Assembly: GCF_000276605.1 (NCBI RefSeq)
Contig: NZ_AKJX01000008.1
Span: 1-40,866, forward strand
Source of the DNA: Acidovorax sp. CF316
Lineage (GTDB): Bacteria > Pseudomonadota > Gammaproteobacteria > Burkholderiales > Burkholderiaceae_C
Direction: 5' to 3'
Length of the DNA: 40,866 nt
The notes beneath the pieces are model-generated. The model searched no databases, was not told the origin of the DNA, and worked only from the letters and a program-made list of their open reading frames with translations. The position numbers were made by a program, and so were the translations under genes. Below, one piece after another: positions 15,662 through 25,027 of this stretch (positions are counted from its first letter, which is position 1; each line of letters starts with the position of its first letter).

Positions 15662-18600
15662 ATGAAGCGGATGCTCATCAACGCCACGCAGCCCGAAGAA
15701 CGGCGCCTGGCCATCGTCGACGGACAAAAGCTCCTCGACTACGAGATCGAGATCGAGGGGCGCGAGCAGCGCAAGGGCAACATCTACAAGGCCGTCGTCA
15801 CGCGCGTCGAGCCTTCGCTGGAAGCCTGCTTCGTCGACTACGGCGAAGACCGCCACGGCTTCCTGCCGTTCAAGGAAATCTCGCGCAGCTATTTCGCCCC
15901 TGGCGTCTCCCCCAGCCAGGCACGCATCAATGAAGTGATCCGCGAAGGCCAGGAACTGCTGGTCCAGGTCGAAAAGGAAGAGCGCGGCAACAAGGGCGCA
16001 GCCCTGACCACCTTCGTCTCGCTGGCCGGCCGCTATGTGGTGCTGATGCCCAACAACCCTCGTGGCGGTGGCGTCTCGCGCCGCATCGAGGGCGAGGACC
16101 GCGCCGAGCTCAAGGAGGCGATGGACCAGCTGGAATACCCCAACGGCATGTCCATCATCGCGCGCACCGCCGGCATCGGCCGCACCGCGCCCGAGCTGCA
16201 GTGGGACCTGAACTACCTGCTCAAGCTGTGGAACGCCATCGACGGCGCCGCCAAGGGCGGCAAGGGCGCCTTCCTGATCTACCAGGAATCGAGCCTCGTC
16301 ATCCGCGCGATCCGCGACTACTTCAACAACGACATCGGTGACATCCTCATCGATACCGACGACATCTACGAACAGGCGCAGCAGTTCATGGCGCACGTCA
16401 TGCCCGAGCATGCCGCCCGCGTGAAGCGCTACCGCGACGACGCCGCCCTGTTCAGCCGCTTCCAGATCGAGCACCAGATCGAATCGGCCTACGCACGCAC
16501 CGTGCAACTGCCCTCGGGCGGCGCCATCGTGATCGACCACACCGAAGCGCTGGTCAGCGTGGACGTGAACTCGGCCCGCGCCATCAAGGGCGGCGACATC
16601 GAGGAAACCGCCACCCGCACCAACCTGGAAGCCGCCGACGAAGTGGCGCGCCAGATGCGCCTGCGCGACCTGGGCGGCCTGATCGTGATCGACTTCATCG
16701 ACATGGAGGAGAGCAAGAACCGCCGCGAAGTGGAAAACCGCCTGCGCGACGCGCTGCGCCAGGACCGCGCCCGCGTGCAGTTCGGCACCATCAGCAAGTT
16801 CGGCCTCATGGAAATGAGCCGCCAGCGCCTGAAGCCAGCGCTGTCCGAAGGCTCCTCCATCCCCTGCCCGCGCTGCGGTGGCTCGGGCCACATCCGCGAC
16901 ACCGAGTCCTCGGCGCTGCAGATCCTGCGCATCATCCAGGAAGAGTCGATGAAGGACAACACGGCCGCCGTGCACTGCCAGGTGCCGGTGGAAGTGGCCT
17001 CGTTCCTGCTGAACGAAAAGCGCACCGAGATCGCCAAGATCGAGCTCAAGCAGCGCGTGGCCGTGCTGATGGTTCCCAACAAGACGCTGGAAACCCCCAA
17101 CTACCGCCTGGAACGCCTCAAGCACGACGACCCGCGCCTGGACCACATCGAAGCCAGCTACAAGCTCGCCGAGGAAGTGGAAGACCCCACGGCCGTGACG
17201 CGCCGCTCGCAGGAGCCCACCAACAAGCAGACTCCGGTGATCAAGGGCGTGCTGCCCGACGCACCCGCCCCGCAGGTCGAGCCCCGCCCCGAAGGCACGG
17301 CCCGCCCCGCACGCGCCGGCCAGGGCCAGCGCCCCGCAGGCACACCAGCCGCCGCTGCCCCCACGCCCGCACCGGCACCTGCTGCAGCTGCCCCGGCCGC
17401 GCCGCAGGAGCAAGGCATCCTGGCCTTCATCAAGGGCTTCTTCGGCTTCGGCGACAAGCCAGCAGCACCGGCCCCGGTGGCAACCCCTGCCGCCGCGCCC
17501 GCACCTGCCGCGGCAGAAGCCACCGCCCGTGAACCCCGCCGTGATGGCCGCGGTGAAAGCCGTGGCGGACGCCGCAGCAACCGCGACGCGCCTGGCCGCA
17601 GCGATGGCCAGCGCGAAGGCGGCGGCCGTGACGGTGGCAACCGCGATGGCGCCGCAGAAGGCCGTGGCCGCCGCGGTGAACGCTCGGCCGAAGGCCGCGC
17701 ACCGCGCGATGCCGAGGGCCAGGGCAACCGCCCACCCCGCGAAGGTGGCGAGCGCCGCCCCGAGGGTGAAGGCCGCGAGGGCCGTGAAGGACGCGGCGGC
17801 CGCAATGGCCGTGGCCGCAACGACGGCGAAAGCCGCAACCAGGCCAACGGCGCTGCGCTGAATGGCGAGCAGGCCGCTGCAGTTGCCGGCGCCCAGGTGG
17901 AAGGCCCGATCGGTAGTGGCGCCGACGCCGCCGCCGGCCAGCCCCCCCGTGGCGAGCGCGGCCCCCGCCGCGAGCGCGGCGACGGCTCCGGCCGCCGTGA
18001 ACGTGGCGAGCGCGGTGAGCGCGCCCCCCGCAATGCCGAGGGCGCTGAACAGGCGGCACCGGCCGGCGACTTCGCCGATACCTCGCCGCTGGCGCTGCTG
18101 CCCGACCTGGACCTGACCGGCAACGAGTCGGCCAACGCCGCTGCAGGCAGCGAAGAGCAACGCCGTGAGCGCCGCTCGCGCGACCGCTACGGCCGCGACC
18201 GCCGCGAACGTGGCGAGCGCGGTCCGCGCGACAATGCCGAGGGCGCAGCCGCACCGGCACCGGCAGCAGCCCCGCTGCTGGACTTCGATACCTCGGCGGT
18301 CCCAGCCCCCGCGGCCGAGCCCCAGGACGATGCACCACGCCGCAGCTACTTCAGCGCCCCTGCCGAAGCCGCAGCACCCGTGGCAGCCCCTGTGGCAGCG
18401 CCCGTGCAGGAAAGCACCCCTGCCCCGGTCGCACCAGTCGCAGCAGCACCCGTCGCCCCCGTGCCAGTGGCACAGGCACCAGCCCCTGTGGCAGCACCCG
18501 TGGTTGCCCCTGTGACAATGCCTGTGGCCGCCCCGGCGCCCGCAGCCGCCGCCCCGGTGGCGGCAGCCCCGGCCCCCGCAGCCGGCCTGCCCCGTGTGCA

Positions 18601-18847
18601 GGCATTCACCCTGCCGCTCGGCGAGCTGCAGCAGGTTGCCGAGTCGTCGGGCCTGCAGTGGGTGAACTCCGATGCCGCAAAGATCGCCGCCGTGCAGGCT
18701 GCGATCGCAGCAGAGCCCAAGCCCATCCACGTGCCGCGCGAGCGTCCACCCGTGGTGGTGGTCGACGAGGGCCCGCTGGTGCTGGTGGAAACCCGCCGCG
18801 ACCTCTCGGCGATGAAGCTGCCTTTCGAGCAGCCACCGGCCGCCTGA
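15662..18847 (+). CDS. rne: Ribonuclease E
   Basis: The main endoribonuclease of mRNA decay and rRNA/tRNA processing, 1061 residues. The catalytic half (about 1-520) has the S1 RNA-binding region, the metal-binding Asp301 (SVDVNSARA) and Asp344 (IVIDFIDM), and the Zn-link cysteines Cys402 and Cys405 (CPRCGG). These align with E. coli D303, D346, C404 and C407. The C-terminal half is low complexity. It contains an amphipathic stretch [13 protein letters not shown] at 585-597 (likely membrane anchor), arginine/glycine-rich RNA-binding segments (about 620-840), and Ala-Pro-Val repeats (about 900-975). A tidy terminal block of about 80 residues from [20 protein letters not shown] to the end closes the protein. 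A clear terminator follows. Confidence 0.98.
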   Translation: MKRMLINATQPEERRLAIVDGQKLLDYEIEIEGREQRKGNIYKAVVTRVEPSLEACFVDYGEDRHGFLPFKEISRSYFAPGVSPSQARINEVIREGQELLVQVEKEERGNKGAALTTFVSLAGRYVVLMPNNPRGGGVSRRIEGEDRAELKEAMDQLEYPNGMSIIARTAGIGRTAPELQWDLNYLLKLWNAIDGAAKGGKGAFLIYQESSLVIRAIRDYFNNDIGDILIDTDDIYEQAQQFMAHVMPEHAARVKRYRDDAALFSRFQIEHQIESAYARTVQLPSGGAIVIDHTEALVSVDVNSARAIKGGDIEETATRTNLEAADEVARQMRLRDLGGLIVIDFIDMEESKNRREVENRLRDALRQDRARVQFGTISKFGLMEMSRQRLKPALSEGSSIPCPRCGGSGHIRDTESSALQILRIIQEESMKDNTAAVHCQVPVEVASFLLNEKRTEIAKIELKQRVAVLMVPNKTLETPNYRLERLKHDDPRLDHIEASYKLAEEVEDPTAVTRRSQEPTNKQTPVIKGVLPDAPAPQVEPRPEGTARPARAGQGQRPAGTPAAAAPTPAPAPAAAAPAAPQEQGILAFIKGFFGFGDKPAAPAPVATPAAAPAPAAAEATAREPRRDGRGESRGGRRSNRDAPGRSDGQREGGGRDGGNRDGAAEGRGRRGERSAEGRAPRDAEGQGNRPPREGGERRPEGEGREGREGRGGRNGRGRNDGESRNQANGAALNGEQAAAVAGAQVEGPIGSGADAAAGQPPRGERGPRRERGDGSGRRERGERGERAPRNAEGAEQAAPAGDFADTSPLALLPDLDLTGNESANAAAGSEEQRRERRSRDRYGRDRRERGERGPRDNAEGAAAPAPAAAPLLDFDTSAVPAPAAEPQDDAPRRSYFSAPAEAAAPVAAPVAAPVQESTPAPVAPVAAAPVAPVPVAQAPAPVAAPVVAPVTMPVAAPAPAAAAPVAAAPAPAAGLPRVQAFTLPLGELQQVAESSGLQWVNSDAAKIAAVQAAIAAEPKPIHVPRERPPVVVVDEGPLVLVETRRDLSAMKLPFEQPPAA

Positions 18848-18864
18848 TGCGGTGAGTGCACAAG

Positions 18865-18893
18865 AAGGCGGCCTCGGCCGCCTTTTTGCTTTT
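18865..18893 (+). terminator. Intrinsic terminator of rne
   Basis: A GGCGGC/GCCGCC stem with a CTCG tetraloop, extended by two A-T pairs, is followed by TTTTTGCTTTT. It starts 18 bases after the rne stop and separates rne from yaaA. Confidence 0.9.
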
Positions 18894-19000
18894 CGGGCCC
18901 CCCTTTGCGCAGGCGCATGGCCGATGCCGGTATCCTTGCGGCCACGCCCGCCGGTGCCCCACTTTCCTTTTGTTCGACCTCGACGAACCACCACGCCACC

Positions 19001-19780
19001 ATGCTGTTCCTGCTGTCCCCCGCCAAGTCGCTGGACTACGAAACCCCGCTGCCACCCGACCTGCCGCACACACTGCCGCAGTTCGTGCCGCAATCCAAGG
19101 ACCTGATCAAGGTGCTGCGCGAGAAGTCGCACCAGGACATCGCCACGCTGATGTCGCTGAGCGACCCGCTTGCCGCACTGAACGTGGCGCGCTACCAGGC
19201 CTGGAAGCCGCGCTTTACCGACACCAACTCGCGCCAGGCCCTGCTGGCCTTCAATGGCGACGTCTACGAAGGCCTGGACGCGCGCACGCTGGGCAGCGAA
19301 GACCTGCAATGGGCACAGGACCATGTCTGCATCCTGAGCGGCCTGTACGGCCTGCTGCGCCCGCTGGACCGGATGCAGCCCTACCGCCTGGAGATGGGCA
19401 CGCGCCTGGCCACCGAGGCCGGCAGCAACCTTTACCAGTTCTGGGGCGACCGCATCGCCAGGCACCTCAATACCCGGCTGCGCGCCGACACCACGCCGGT
19501 GGTGGTGAACCTCGCCTCGCAGGAGTACTTCAAGGCCGTGGACACCAAGGCCCTCAAGGCGCGCGTGGTCGAGTGCGTCTTCGAGGACTGGAAGGGTGGC
19601 ATCTACAAGATCATCAGCTTCCATGCCAAGCGCGCGCGCGGGCTGATGGCGCGCTACGCCGTGACCCAGCGCATCGCCACCCCGCACGGCCTCCAGGGCT
19701 TTGGCCTGGAAGGCTACACTTTTGCTCCCGCTGCCTCCCAACCCGAGCGCCTGGTGTTCCGGCGCAAGACCAACGTGTGA
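19001..19780 (+). CDS. yaaA: YaaA (UPF0246/DUF328), peroxide-stress iron protein
   Basis: YaaA lowers free intracellular iron during hydrogen-peroxide stress in E. coli and binds DNA. This copy has 259 residues, almost the E. coli length. It begins [18 protein letters not shown], the family signature, and contains [62 protein letters not shown] and [12 protein letters not shown]. The open frame extends 32 codons upstream, but the ATG at 19001 matches the family start. It follows the rne terminator, so it has its own promoter. The oxygenase gene starts eight bases after its stop. Confidence 0.96.
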   Translation: MLFLLSPAKSLDYETPLPPDLPHTLPQFVPQSKDLIKVLREKSHQDIATLMSLSDPLAALNVARYQAWKPRFTDTNSRQALLAFNGDVYEGLDARTLGSEDLQWAQDHVCILSGLYGLLRPLDRMQPYRLEMGTRLATEAGSNLYQFWGDRIARHLNTRLRADTTPVVVNLASQEYFKAVDTKALKARVVECVFEDWKGGIYKIISFHAKRARGLMARYAVTQRIATPHGLQGFGLEGYTFAPAASQPERLVFRRKTNV

Positions 19781-19788
19781 GATCTGCC

Positions 19789-20688
19789 ATGGCATCGTCT
19801 TCCGAACAGTCGCCTTCCACCACCAGCACTGCCGCTGCGGCACGCCAGGCCATCACGCCCGAGCTGCGCCGCTGGATCGTCGAACAGGCCGAGGCCGGCT
19901 TTGCCGCGCCCGTGGTGCTGCAATCCATGCGCGATGCCGGTTGGAACGAGGACGTGGCCGCCGAGGCCCTGGAAATCACGCTGCAGGACCACCTCAACGC
20001 GCTGGCCGAGCAGCAGGGCCAGCCGCCCGCCGTGAGGGTGCCCGAACCCCTGCTGGACGAATCGCCGGCCCAGATCGACGCTGGCGACCGCGCTGTGAAC
20101 ATCCTGCTGGCCATCGCCAAGCCGCGCATCGTGGTGTTCGGCAACCTGCTCTCTGCCGAGGAATGCGACGCCCTGATCGCCGCGGCCGCGCCCCGCATGG
20201 CACGCTCGCTCACGGTCGCGACCAAGACCGGCGGCGAGGAGGTCAACGACGACCGCACCAGCGACGGCATGTTCTTTCAGCGCGGCGAGAACCCGGTGGT
20301 GCAGCGCATTGAGGAGCGCATCGCCCGGCTGCTGGATTGGCCCATAGAGAACGGCGAGGGCCTGCAGGTGCTGCACTACCGCCCCGGCGCCGAGTACAAG
20401 CCGCACTACGACTATTTCGACCCGGGCGAGCCGGGCACGCCCACCATCTTGAAGCGCGGCGGGCAGCGTGTGGGCACACTGGTGATGTACCTCAACACGC
20501 CCGAAAAGGGCGGCGGCACCACCTTCCCCGACGTGCACGTCGAAGTGGCTCCCCAGCGCGGCAATGCCGTGTTCTTCAGCTACGAGCGCGCCCACCCTGC
20601 GACCCGCACGCTGCATGGCGGCGCACCGGTGATTGCCGGCGAGAAATGGATCGCCACCAAGTGGCTGCGCGAGCGCGAATTCAAGTAA
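19789..20688 (+). CDS. Fe(II)/2-oxoglutarate-dependent prolyl-4-hydroxylase-like oxygenase
   Basis: A 299-residue dioxygenase of the prolyl-4-hydroxylase alpha family. The iron ligands are His206 and Asp208 (YKPHYDYFDP) and His276 (TRTLHGG); Lys286 (GEKWIATKW) would bind 2-oxoglutarate. The double-stranded beta-helix core runs from about 104 to 295. Residues 22-72 form a separate helical module (ITPELRRWIVEQAEAGFAAP, SMRDAGWNEDVAAEALE) reminiscent of a UBA-like three-helix bundle. Bacterial relatives hydroxylate prolines in proteins such as EF-Tu in Pseudomonas; the substrate here is not known. It is eight bases after yaaA and 39 before queF, so it is probably co-transcribed. Iron dependence fits the yaaA neighbour. 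Confidence 0.92.
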   Translation: MASSSEQSPSTTSTAAAARQAITPELRRWIVEQAEAGFAAPVVLQSMRDAGWNEDVAAEALEITLQDHLNALAEQQGQPPAVRVPEPLLDESPAQIDAGDRAVNILLAIAKPRIVVFGNLLSAEECDALIAAAAPRMARSLTVATKTGGEEVNDDRTSDGMFFQRGENPVVQRIEERIARLLDWPIENGEGLQVLHYRPGAEYKPHYDYFDPGEPGTPTILKRGGQRVGTLVMYLNTPEKGGGTTFPDVHVEVAPQRGNAVFFSYERAHPATRTLHGGAPVIAGEKWIATKWLREREFK

Positions 20689-20727
20689 GGCGGCACCACC
20701 GCCCAGCCAACCAGGGAAGCACCCGCC

Positions 20728-21579
20728 ATGAACGACAACACCCCCGAGCAATCCCAGCTGGGCAAGGCCTCCGCCTATGTGGACCAGTACGACGCCTCGC
20801 TGCTGTTCCCCATCCCGCGCGCCGGCAAGCGCGCCGAGATCGGCATCACCGCAGCCCCGCCCTTCTTCGGCGCGGACCTGTGGACGGCCTTCGAGCTGTC
20901 CTGGCTCAACCAGCGCGGCAAGCCGCAGGTGGCCCTGGTGCACATCACCATCCCCTGCGAGACGCCGAACATCGTCGAGAGCAAGTCCTTCAAGCTCTAC
21001 CTGAACAGCTTCAACAACACGCGCTTTGCCGATCCGTCCGAGGTGCAGGCGCGCATCCGCACCGACGTGAGCGAGGCCGCCTGGCGCGGTGCCGAGCACC
21101 CGGCCACGGTGGGCGTGCGGCTGCTGCTGCCGGAGATGTTCGACCAGGAACCGGTGCACGAGCTCGACGGCCTGAGCCTGGACCGCCTGGACGTGGAGTG
21201 CACCCACTACCAGCCCGCGCCACACCTGCTGCACGCCGTGCATGACGAGCCCGCCGTCACCGAAGTGCTCACCAGCAACCTGCTCAAGAGCAACTGCCTG
21301 GTGACCGGCCAGCCCGACTGGGGCAGCGTGCAGATCCGCTACACCGGCGCCCCCATCGACCAGGAAGGGCTGCTGCAGTACCTGGTGAGCTTTCGCAACC
21401 ACAACGAGTTCCACGAGCAGTGCGTGGAGCGCATCTTCATGGACCTGTGGACACGCTGCAAGCCGCTCAAGCTCACGGTCTACGCGCGCTACACGCGCCG
21501 CGGCGGCCTCGATATCAACCCGCTGCGCACCAGCCACCCGCAGGCCCTGCCGGGCAACGTGCGCACCGCACGGCAGTAA
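20728..21579 (+). CDS. queF: 7-cyano-7-deazaguanine reductase (long, YqfD/E. coli-type QueF)
   Basis: Reduces preQ0 to preQ1 with NADPH in queuosine biosynthesis, acting in the cytoplasm. The 283-residue protein is the two-domain E. coli-type form. The QueF motif [12 protein letters not shown] is at 84-95. The catalytic nucleophile Cys190 and general acid Asp197 ([19 protein letters not shown]) match the E. coli numbering exactly. The C-terminus has [14 protein letters not shown]. The upstream gap of 39 bases is too short to hold a preQ1 riboswitch plus a promoter, so it probably depends on the yaaA-oxygenase transcript. Confidence 0.98.
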   Translation: MNDNTPEQSQLGKASAYVDQYDASLLFPIPRAGKRAEIGITAAPPFFGADLWTAFELSWLNQRGKPQVALVHITIPCETPNIVESKSFKLYLNSFNNTRFADPSEVQARIRTDVSEAAWRGAEHPATVGVRLLLPEMFDQEPVHELDGLSLDRLDVECTHYQPAPHLLHAVHDEPAVTEVLTSNLLKSNCLVTGQPDWGSVQIRYTGAPIDQEGLLQYLVSFRNHNEFHEQCVERIFMDLWTRCKPLKLTVYARYTRRGGLDINPLRTSHPQALPGNVRTARQ

Positions 21580-21580
21580 A

Positions 21581-21608
21581 CACCTGAGCCGGCGCGACCT
21601 CTCAGGTG
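21581..21608. terminator. Possible bidirectional terminator between queF and the small membrane gene
   Basis: Perfect eight-base arms CACCTGAG and CTCAGGTG with a 12-base loop lie directly after the queF stop and five bases beyond the end of the convergent gene. T-runs on both sides are poor, so termination strength is uncertain. Confidence 0.5.
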
Positions 21609-21612
21609 GTGT

Positions 21613-21873
21613 TCACGCCCTGAGCCAATCGCATCGCAACTTGTTCAAGCGGTGCGCCCGGGCACGCCAGCCCACGTAGAGGCTGGGCAACAGAGTCCCG
21701 GCAAAACACAGGGGCGCAGCCCAGGCGTCACCCAGCGCGCACGTGGGCACCCAGCCCACCCAGCCCATGAGCCAGAGCGTGAGGACCATATCCCACAGGT
21801 GGTATTCCAGCGGATGCTCCACCCGGTGGTCCACATGCCATTGCTTGATGCGTTGGAGCTCCTTGAGCGTCAT
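21613..21873 (-). CDS. Unrecognised two-helix membrane protein
   Basis: A protein of 86 residues with no family I can name. A basic, histidine-rich N-terminus (LKELQRIKQWHVDHRVEHPLEYHLWD) is followed by two hydrophobic segments, about 26-42 (MVLTLWLMGWVGWVPTC) and 49-65 (WAAPLCFAGTLLPSLYV). A basic tail (WRARAHRLNKLRCDW) closes it. A start two codons upstream is possible, but the ribosome-binding site GGGAG directly abuts that ATG and is six bases from the ATG at 21873, which is therefore chosen. It has its own well-formed promoter overlapped by an inverted repeat, which supports a regulated, real gene. It is convergent with queF and downstream of dinB. Confidence 0.7.
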   Translation of the reverse strand: MTLKELQRIKQWHVDHRVEHPLEYHLWDMVLTLWLMGWVGWVPTCALGDAWAAPLCFAGTLLPSLYVGWRARAHRLNKLRCDWLRA

Positions 21874-21899
21874 GACCATCTCCCGCCAGAGGAATGATC

Positions 21900-21928
21900 A
21901 ATGTAAGTTTGACGTAAGACTTCGTCAA
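21900..21928 (-). promoter_or_regulatory. Promoter with overlapping inverted repeat for the small membrane gene
   Basis: On the minus strand, -35 TTGACG (21928-21923), a 17-base spacer and -10 TACATT (21905-21900) give a leader of about 20 bases before the ATG. The arms TTGACG (21909-21914) and CGTCAA (21923-21928), eight bases apart, overlap the -35 and spacer, as a repressor operator would. Confidence 0.6.
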
Positions 21929-21948
21929 GCCCCCCCGCCCGTCGGCCC

Positions 21949-23217
21949 TCAGAACAGCGGTCGGGTGTGCGGGTCGGCCTCGCGCACCCGGGGGGCGCGT
22001 GGTTCGGGCGGGCCGTCGGGCACCTCGCCCTCGCGCTCCAGCGTGCCCACGCGCACGCCCAGCAAACGCAGCTTGCGGTCCAGCGGCACCCGCTTGAGGC
22101 ACAGGCCCGCCGTGCGGCGGATGGTGGCCGCGTCCTGGGTGTAGCGGTCCAGCGTCTGGTCGCGCGTGGCGATCCTGAAGTCGTCGTAGCGCAGCTTGAT
22201 GCCGATGGTCTTGCCGACATAGCCCTTGCGCTGCAAATCGGCCGCCACGCGCTCGCACAGGTCGGTAAAGATGCGGCCGAGCTCGGCTTTGTCGCGCACG
22301 GCATGCAGGTCGCGGTCGAAGGTGGTCTCGCGGCTCATGCTCACGGGCTCGCTCTCGGTCACCACAGGGCTGTCGTCGCGGCCCCAGGCCACGCGGTGCA
22401 TCCAGGCGCCGCTCGATTGGCCGAAGCGTGCGATGAGCCACTGTGGATCCTGCGCGGCCAGCTCGCCGATGGTCGTGATGCCCAGCGCCGCGAGCTTCTC
22501 GCCCGCCTTGGGGCCGATGCCGTTGATCTTGCGCACGTTGAGCGGCCAGATCCTGTCCTTGAGGTCTTCCTCGTGGACGATGGAGATGCCGTTGGGCTTG
22601 TTGAACTCGCTGGCCATCTTGGCCAGCAGGCGGTTGGGCGCCACGCCGATGGAACAGGTCAGGCCCGTCACGTCGAAGATGCTCTTCTGGATCAGCCGCG
22701 CCAGCACCCGACCCCCTTCGCGCTGGCCGCCGGGCACGTCGGTGAAGTCGATGTAGACCTCGTCCACCCCGCGGTCCTGCATCACGGGCGCGATCTCGGC
22801 GATGGTGCTCTTGAACAGGCGCGAGAAGCGGCGCACCTCGTCGAAATCCACGGGCAGCACGATGGCATGCGGGCACAGTTTGGCGGCCTTCATCATGCCC
22901 ATGGCCGAGCCCACGCCGAACTGCCGCGCCGCGTAGGTGGCGGTGGTGATGACGCCCCGGCCCACATAGTCCTTGAGCAGTGGAAAGTCGGCCACCGGAA
23001 TGAAGTGCGGCTCGCGCAGACCCTGGCCATCAGGGCTCTGGTGCAGCAGCTCGTCCACCTTGCGCCGCCCGCCGCCGATGACCACGGCCAGGCCCTTGAG
23101 CTGCGGGTAGCGCAGCAACTCGACGGATGCGAAGAAAGCATCCATGTCGAGGTGCGCGATGCGGCGCAGGCGCGGTGCGGAAGGCTCGTCGGGTGGTGGG
23201 GAGGTCACGGCCTCCAT
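21949..23217 (-). CDS. dinB: DNA polymerase IV (Y-family)
   Basis: A translesion DNA polymerase of 422 residues, longer than the E. coli protein (351). Metal-binding acidic residues are Asp24 (AHLDMDAFFASVE) and Asp152-Glu153 (GVDEVYIDF). Thumb helix-hairpin-helix motifs are seen in VRKINGIGPKAGEKLAALGI, and a little-finger domain occupies the rest. Compared with E. coli DinB there is an extra segment of about 30 residues between GG(50) and GVITTATYAAR (about 51-87), within the fingers region. The open frame runs far upstream inside other coding sequence; the ATG at 23217 is the first before the polymerase motif. No LexA-type box was found upstream. Confidence 0.94.
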   Translation of the reverse strand: MEAVTSPPPDEPSAPRLRRIAHLDMDAFFASVELLRYPQLKGLAVVIGGGRRKVDELLHQSPDGQGLREPHFIPVADFPLLKDYVGRGVITTATYAARQFGVGSAMGMMKAAKLCPHAIVLPVDFDEVRRFSRLFKSTIAEIAPVMQDRGVDEVYIDFTDVPGGQREGGRVLARLIQKSIFDVTGLTCSIGVAPNRLLAKMASEFNKPNGISIVHEEDLKDRIWPLNVRKINGIGPKAGEKLAALGITTIGELAAQDPQWLIARFGQSSGAWMHRVAWGRDDSPVVTESEPVSMSRETTFDRDLHAVRDKAELGRIFTDLCERVAADLQRKGYVGKTIGIKLRYDDFRIATRDQTLDRYTQDAATIRRTAGLCLKRVPLDRKLRLLGVRVGTLEREGEVPDGPPEPRAPRVREADPHTRPLF

Positions 23218-23282
23218 TGTGCGCAAAAGCGCAGACACCCTGCTGTCAGCCGCCCAGCCGACCACAGGGTTTGGACGCGGTA

Positions 23283-24980
23283 TTACTTCTTGGCGAGCGC
23301 CGCGTTGCGCAGGCCCTGCAGCGTTCCCGTCGGCGTGATCGCCTCGGGATCGATCAGGCAGTGCAGCACACTGGGCAGGCCGCTGGCACGGGCGCGGGCC
23401 AATGCAGGGCCGAACTCCTCGGTGGTAGTGACGCGCTCGCCATGGCCGCCGAAGGCCTGCGCGTAGGCCTTGAAGTCGGGGTTCTTGAGCGCGGTAGCGC
23501 TGACGCGGCCCGGGTACTCGCGCTCCTGGTGCATGCGGATGGTGCCGTACATGGCGTTGTCCAGCAGCACCACGATGATGGGCAGGCCGTACTGCACGGC
23601 GGTGGCGAACTCCTGGCCATGCATGAGGAAGTCGCCGTCGCCGGCAAAGACCACCACCTCGCGCTGCGGCCACAGGCGCTTGCCGCCCACGCCGGCCGGC
23701 AGGCCGTAGCCCATGGAGCCGCTGGTGGGCGCCAGCTGGCTGGCGTAGGTGGTGAAGGGCCAGAAGCGGTGGATCCAGGTGGCGAAGTTGCCCGCGCCGT
23801 TGCAGAAGATGGTGTCGGCCGGCAGCACCTCCTTCAAGTGCTGCATCACCTGGCCCATCTGCAGGTCGCCGGGGATGCGGATGGGGGCGGTGTCGCTCCA
23901 GGCCAGGTATTCGGCGTGGGCGGCCTCGGCATGGGCCGCCCAAGGCACGGCGGCCGTGGGGCGCACCGTGGCCAGCGCCGCAGTGAAGGCCTGGGGCGTG
24001 GCATGCATCGGTTGCGCCGCGCGGTAGAGCCGGCCCAGTTCGTCCGCATCGGCGAGCACATGCACGATGGGCTGCACGGGGTTGGGAATGGCGAATAGCT
24101 CATAGCCCTGCGAGGGCACCTCGGACAGGCGCCCGCCGACCACCAGCACCAGGTCCGACGCGCGGATGCGCGCCAGCAGCTTGGGGTTCACGCCCAGGCC
24201 CAGGTCGCCGCCATAGCAGGCATGCGTGGCCGGGAACAGCATCTGCCGGCGGAACGAGCAGTACACGGGCAGCGACCAAGCCTCGGCAAAAGCCGTGAAC
24301 TCGTGCACGGCTTGCTCGGACCAGCGGCTGCCGCCCAGGATGGCGACGGGCTGCTGGGCCTTGCCCAGGCGCTCGGCCAGCTCAGCCATCTGCGCAGCGC
24401 CGGGGTGGGTCTCGGTCACCTGGTAGGGCAGCGCGTCGGCCACCGTGGCGGCCTCGGTCAGCATGTCCTCGGGCAGGGCCACCACCACCGGGCCGGGCCG
24501 GCCCGAGGTGGCGACGTGGAAGGCGCGCGAGATGAGCTCGGGCACGCGGGCCGGGTCGTCGATCTGCACCACCCACTTGGCCATGGTGCCGAACACGGCA
24601 CCGTAGTCCAGCTCCTGAAAAGCCTCGCGCCCCAGCGCCCCGCGCGCCACCTGGCCCACGAACAGGATCAGCGGCGTGGAGTCCTGGTGCGCGATGTGCA
24701 CGCCGGCCGAGGCATTGGTGGCCCCGGGCCCGCGCGTGACGAAGCAGATGCCCGGCTGGCCGGTGAGCTTGCCCTGGGCCTCGGCCATCATGGCGGCGCC
24801 GCCCTCCTGGCGGCAGACGGTGACGGCAATGTCGGCGTCGTGCAGCGCATCCAGCACGGCCAGGTAGCTTTCACCGGGCACGCAGAACAGCTGCTTGACG
24901 CCATGGGTGATGAGCTGCTGGACCAGGATCTGGCCGCCCGTGCGGCTGGCGGTGTTGCTGGAGGAGAAAGGCGTGGTCAT
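23283..24980 (-). CDS. ThDP-dependent enzyme, acetolactate-synthase-like
   Basis: A 565-residue thiamine-diphosphate enzyme with the three-domain layout of acetolactate synthase. The cofactor-activating glutamate is Glu59 (CRQEGGAAMMAEAQGKLTG). GPGATNASAGVHIAHQDSTPL is the ThDP pyrimidine domain loop, and GDGDFLMHGQEFATAVQYG begins at 447 with DN at the end of the ThDP motif. No ilvN-type regulatory subunit is adjacent, and the setting is amino-acid catabolism rather than branched-chain synthesis. A role as a 2-oxoacid decarboxylase or lyase acting on the product of the neighbouring aminotransferase is inferred. It lies 47 bases after the aminotransferase gene and is the last gene of the five-gene cluster. 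Confidence 0.85.
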   Translation of the reverse strand: MTTPFSSSNTASRTGGQILVQQLITHGVKQLFCVPGESYLAVLDALHDADIAVTVCRQEGGAAMMAEAQGKLTGQPGICFVTRGPGATNASAGVHIAHQDSTPLILFVGQVARGALGREAFQELDYGAVFGTMAKWVVQIDDPARVPELISRAFHVATSGRPGPVVVALPEDMLTEAATVADALPYQVTETHPGAAQMAELAERLGKAQQPVAILGGSRWSEQAVHEFTAFAEAWSLPVYCSFRRQMLFPATHACYGGDLGLGVNPKLLARIRASDLVLVVGGRLSEVPSQGYELFAIPNPVQPIVHVLADADELGRLYRAAQPMHATPQAFTAALATVRPTAAVPWAAHAEAAHAEYLAWSDTAPIRIPGDLQMGQVMQHLKEVLPADTIFCNGAGNFATWIHRFWPFTTYASQLAPTSGSMGYGLPAGVGGKRLWPQREVVVFAGDGDFLMHGQEFATAVQYGLPIIVVLLDNAMYGTIRMHQEREYPGRVSATALKNPDFKAYAQAFGGHGERVTTTEEFGPALARARASGLPSVLHCLIDPEAITPTGTLQGLRNAALAKK

Positions 24981-25027
24981 GTCAGGGGTCCGGAACGAAA
25001 GAACAGAAGAAAGAAATTACAGGGGCA

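Noticed and set aside
15539..19843. Very long minus-strand open frame (1434 codons) opposite rne and yaaA
   Set aside because: It is antisense to clearly functional rne and yaaA. The translation is low-complexity (Gly, Ala, His, Arg-rich), as expected from the opposite strand of GC-rich codons, and it crosses the rne terminator and promoter.
20689..20727. preQ1 riboswitch before queF
   Set aside because: Only 39 bases separate queF from the oxygenase gene, and no preQ1 pseudoknot pattern was seen.
23218..23282. LexA (SOS) box upstream of dinB
   Set aside because: CTGT and ACAG are present but about 17 bases apart instead of eight.
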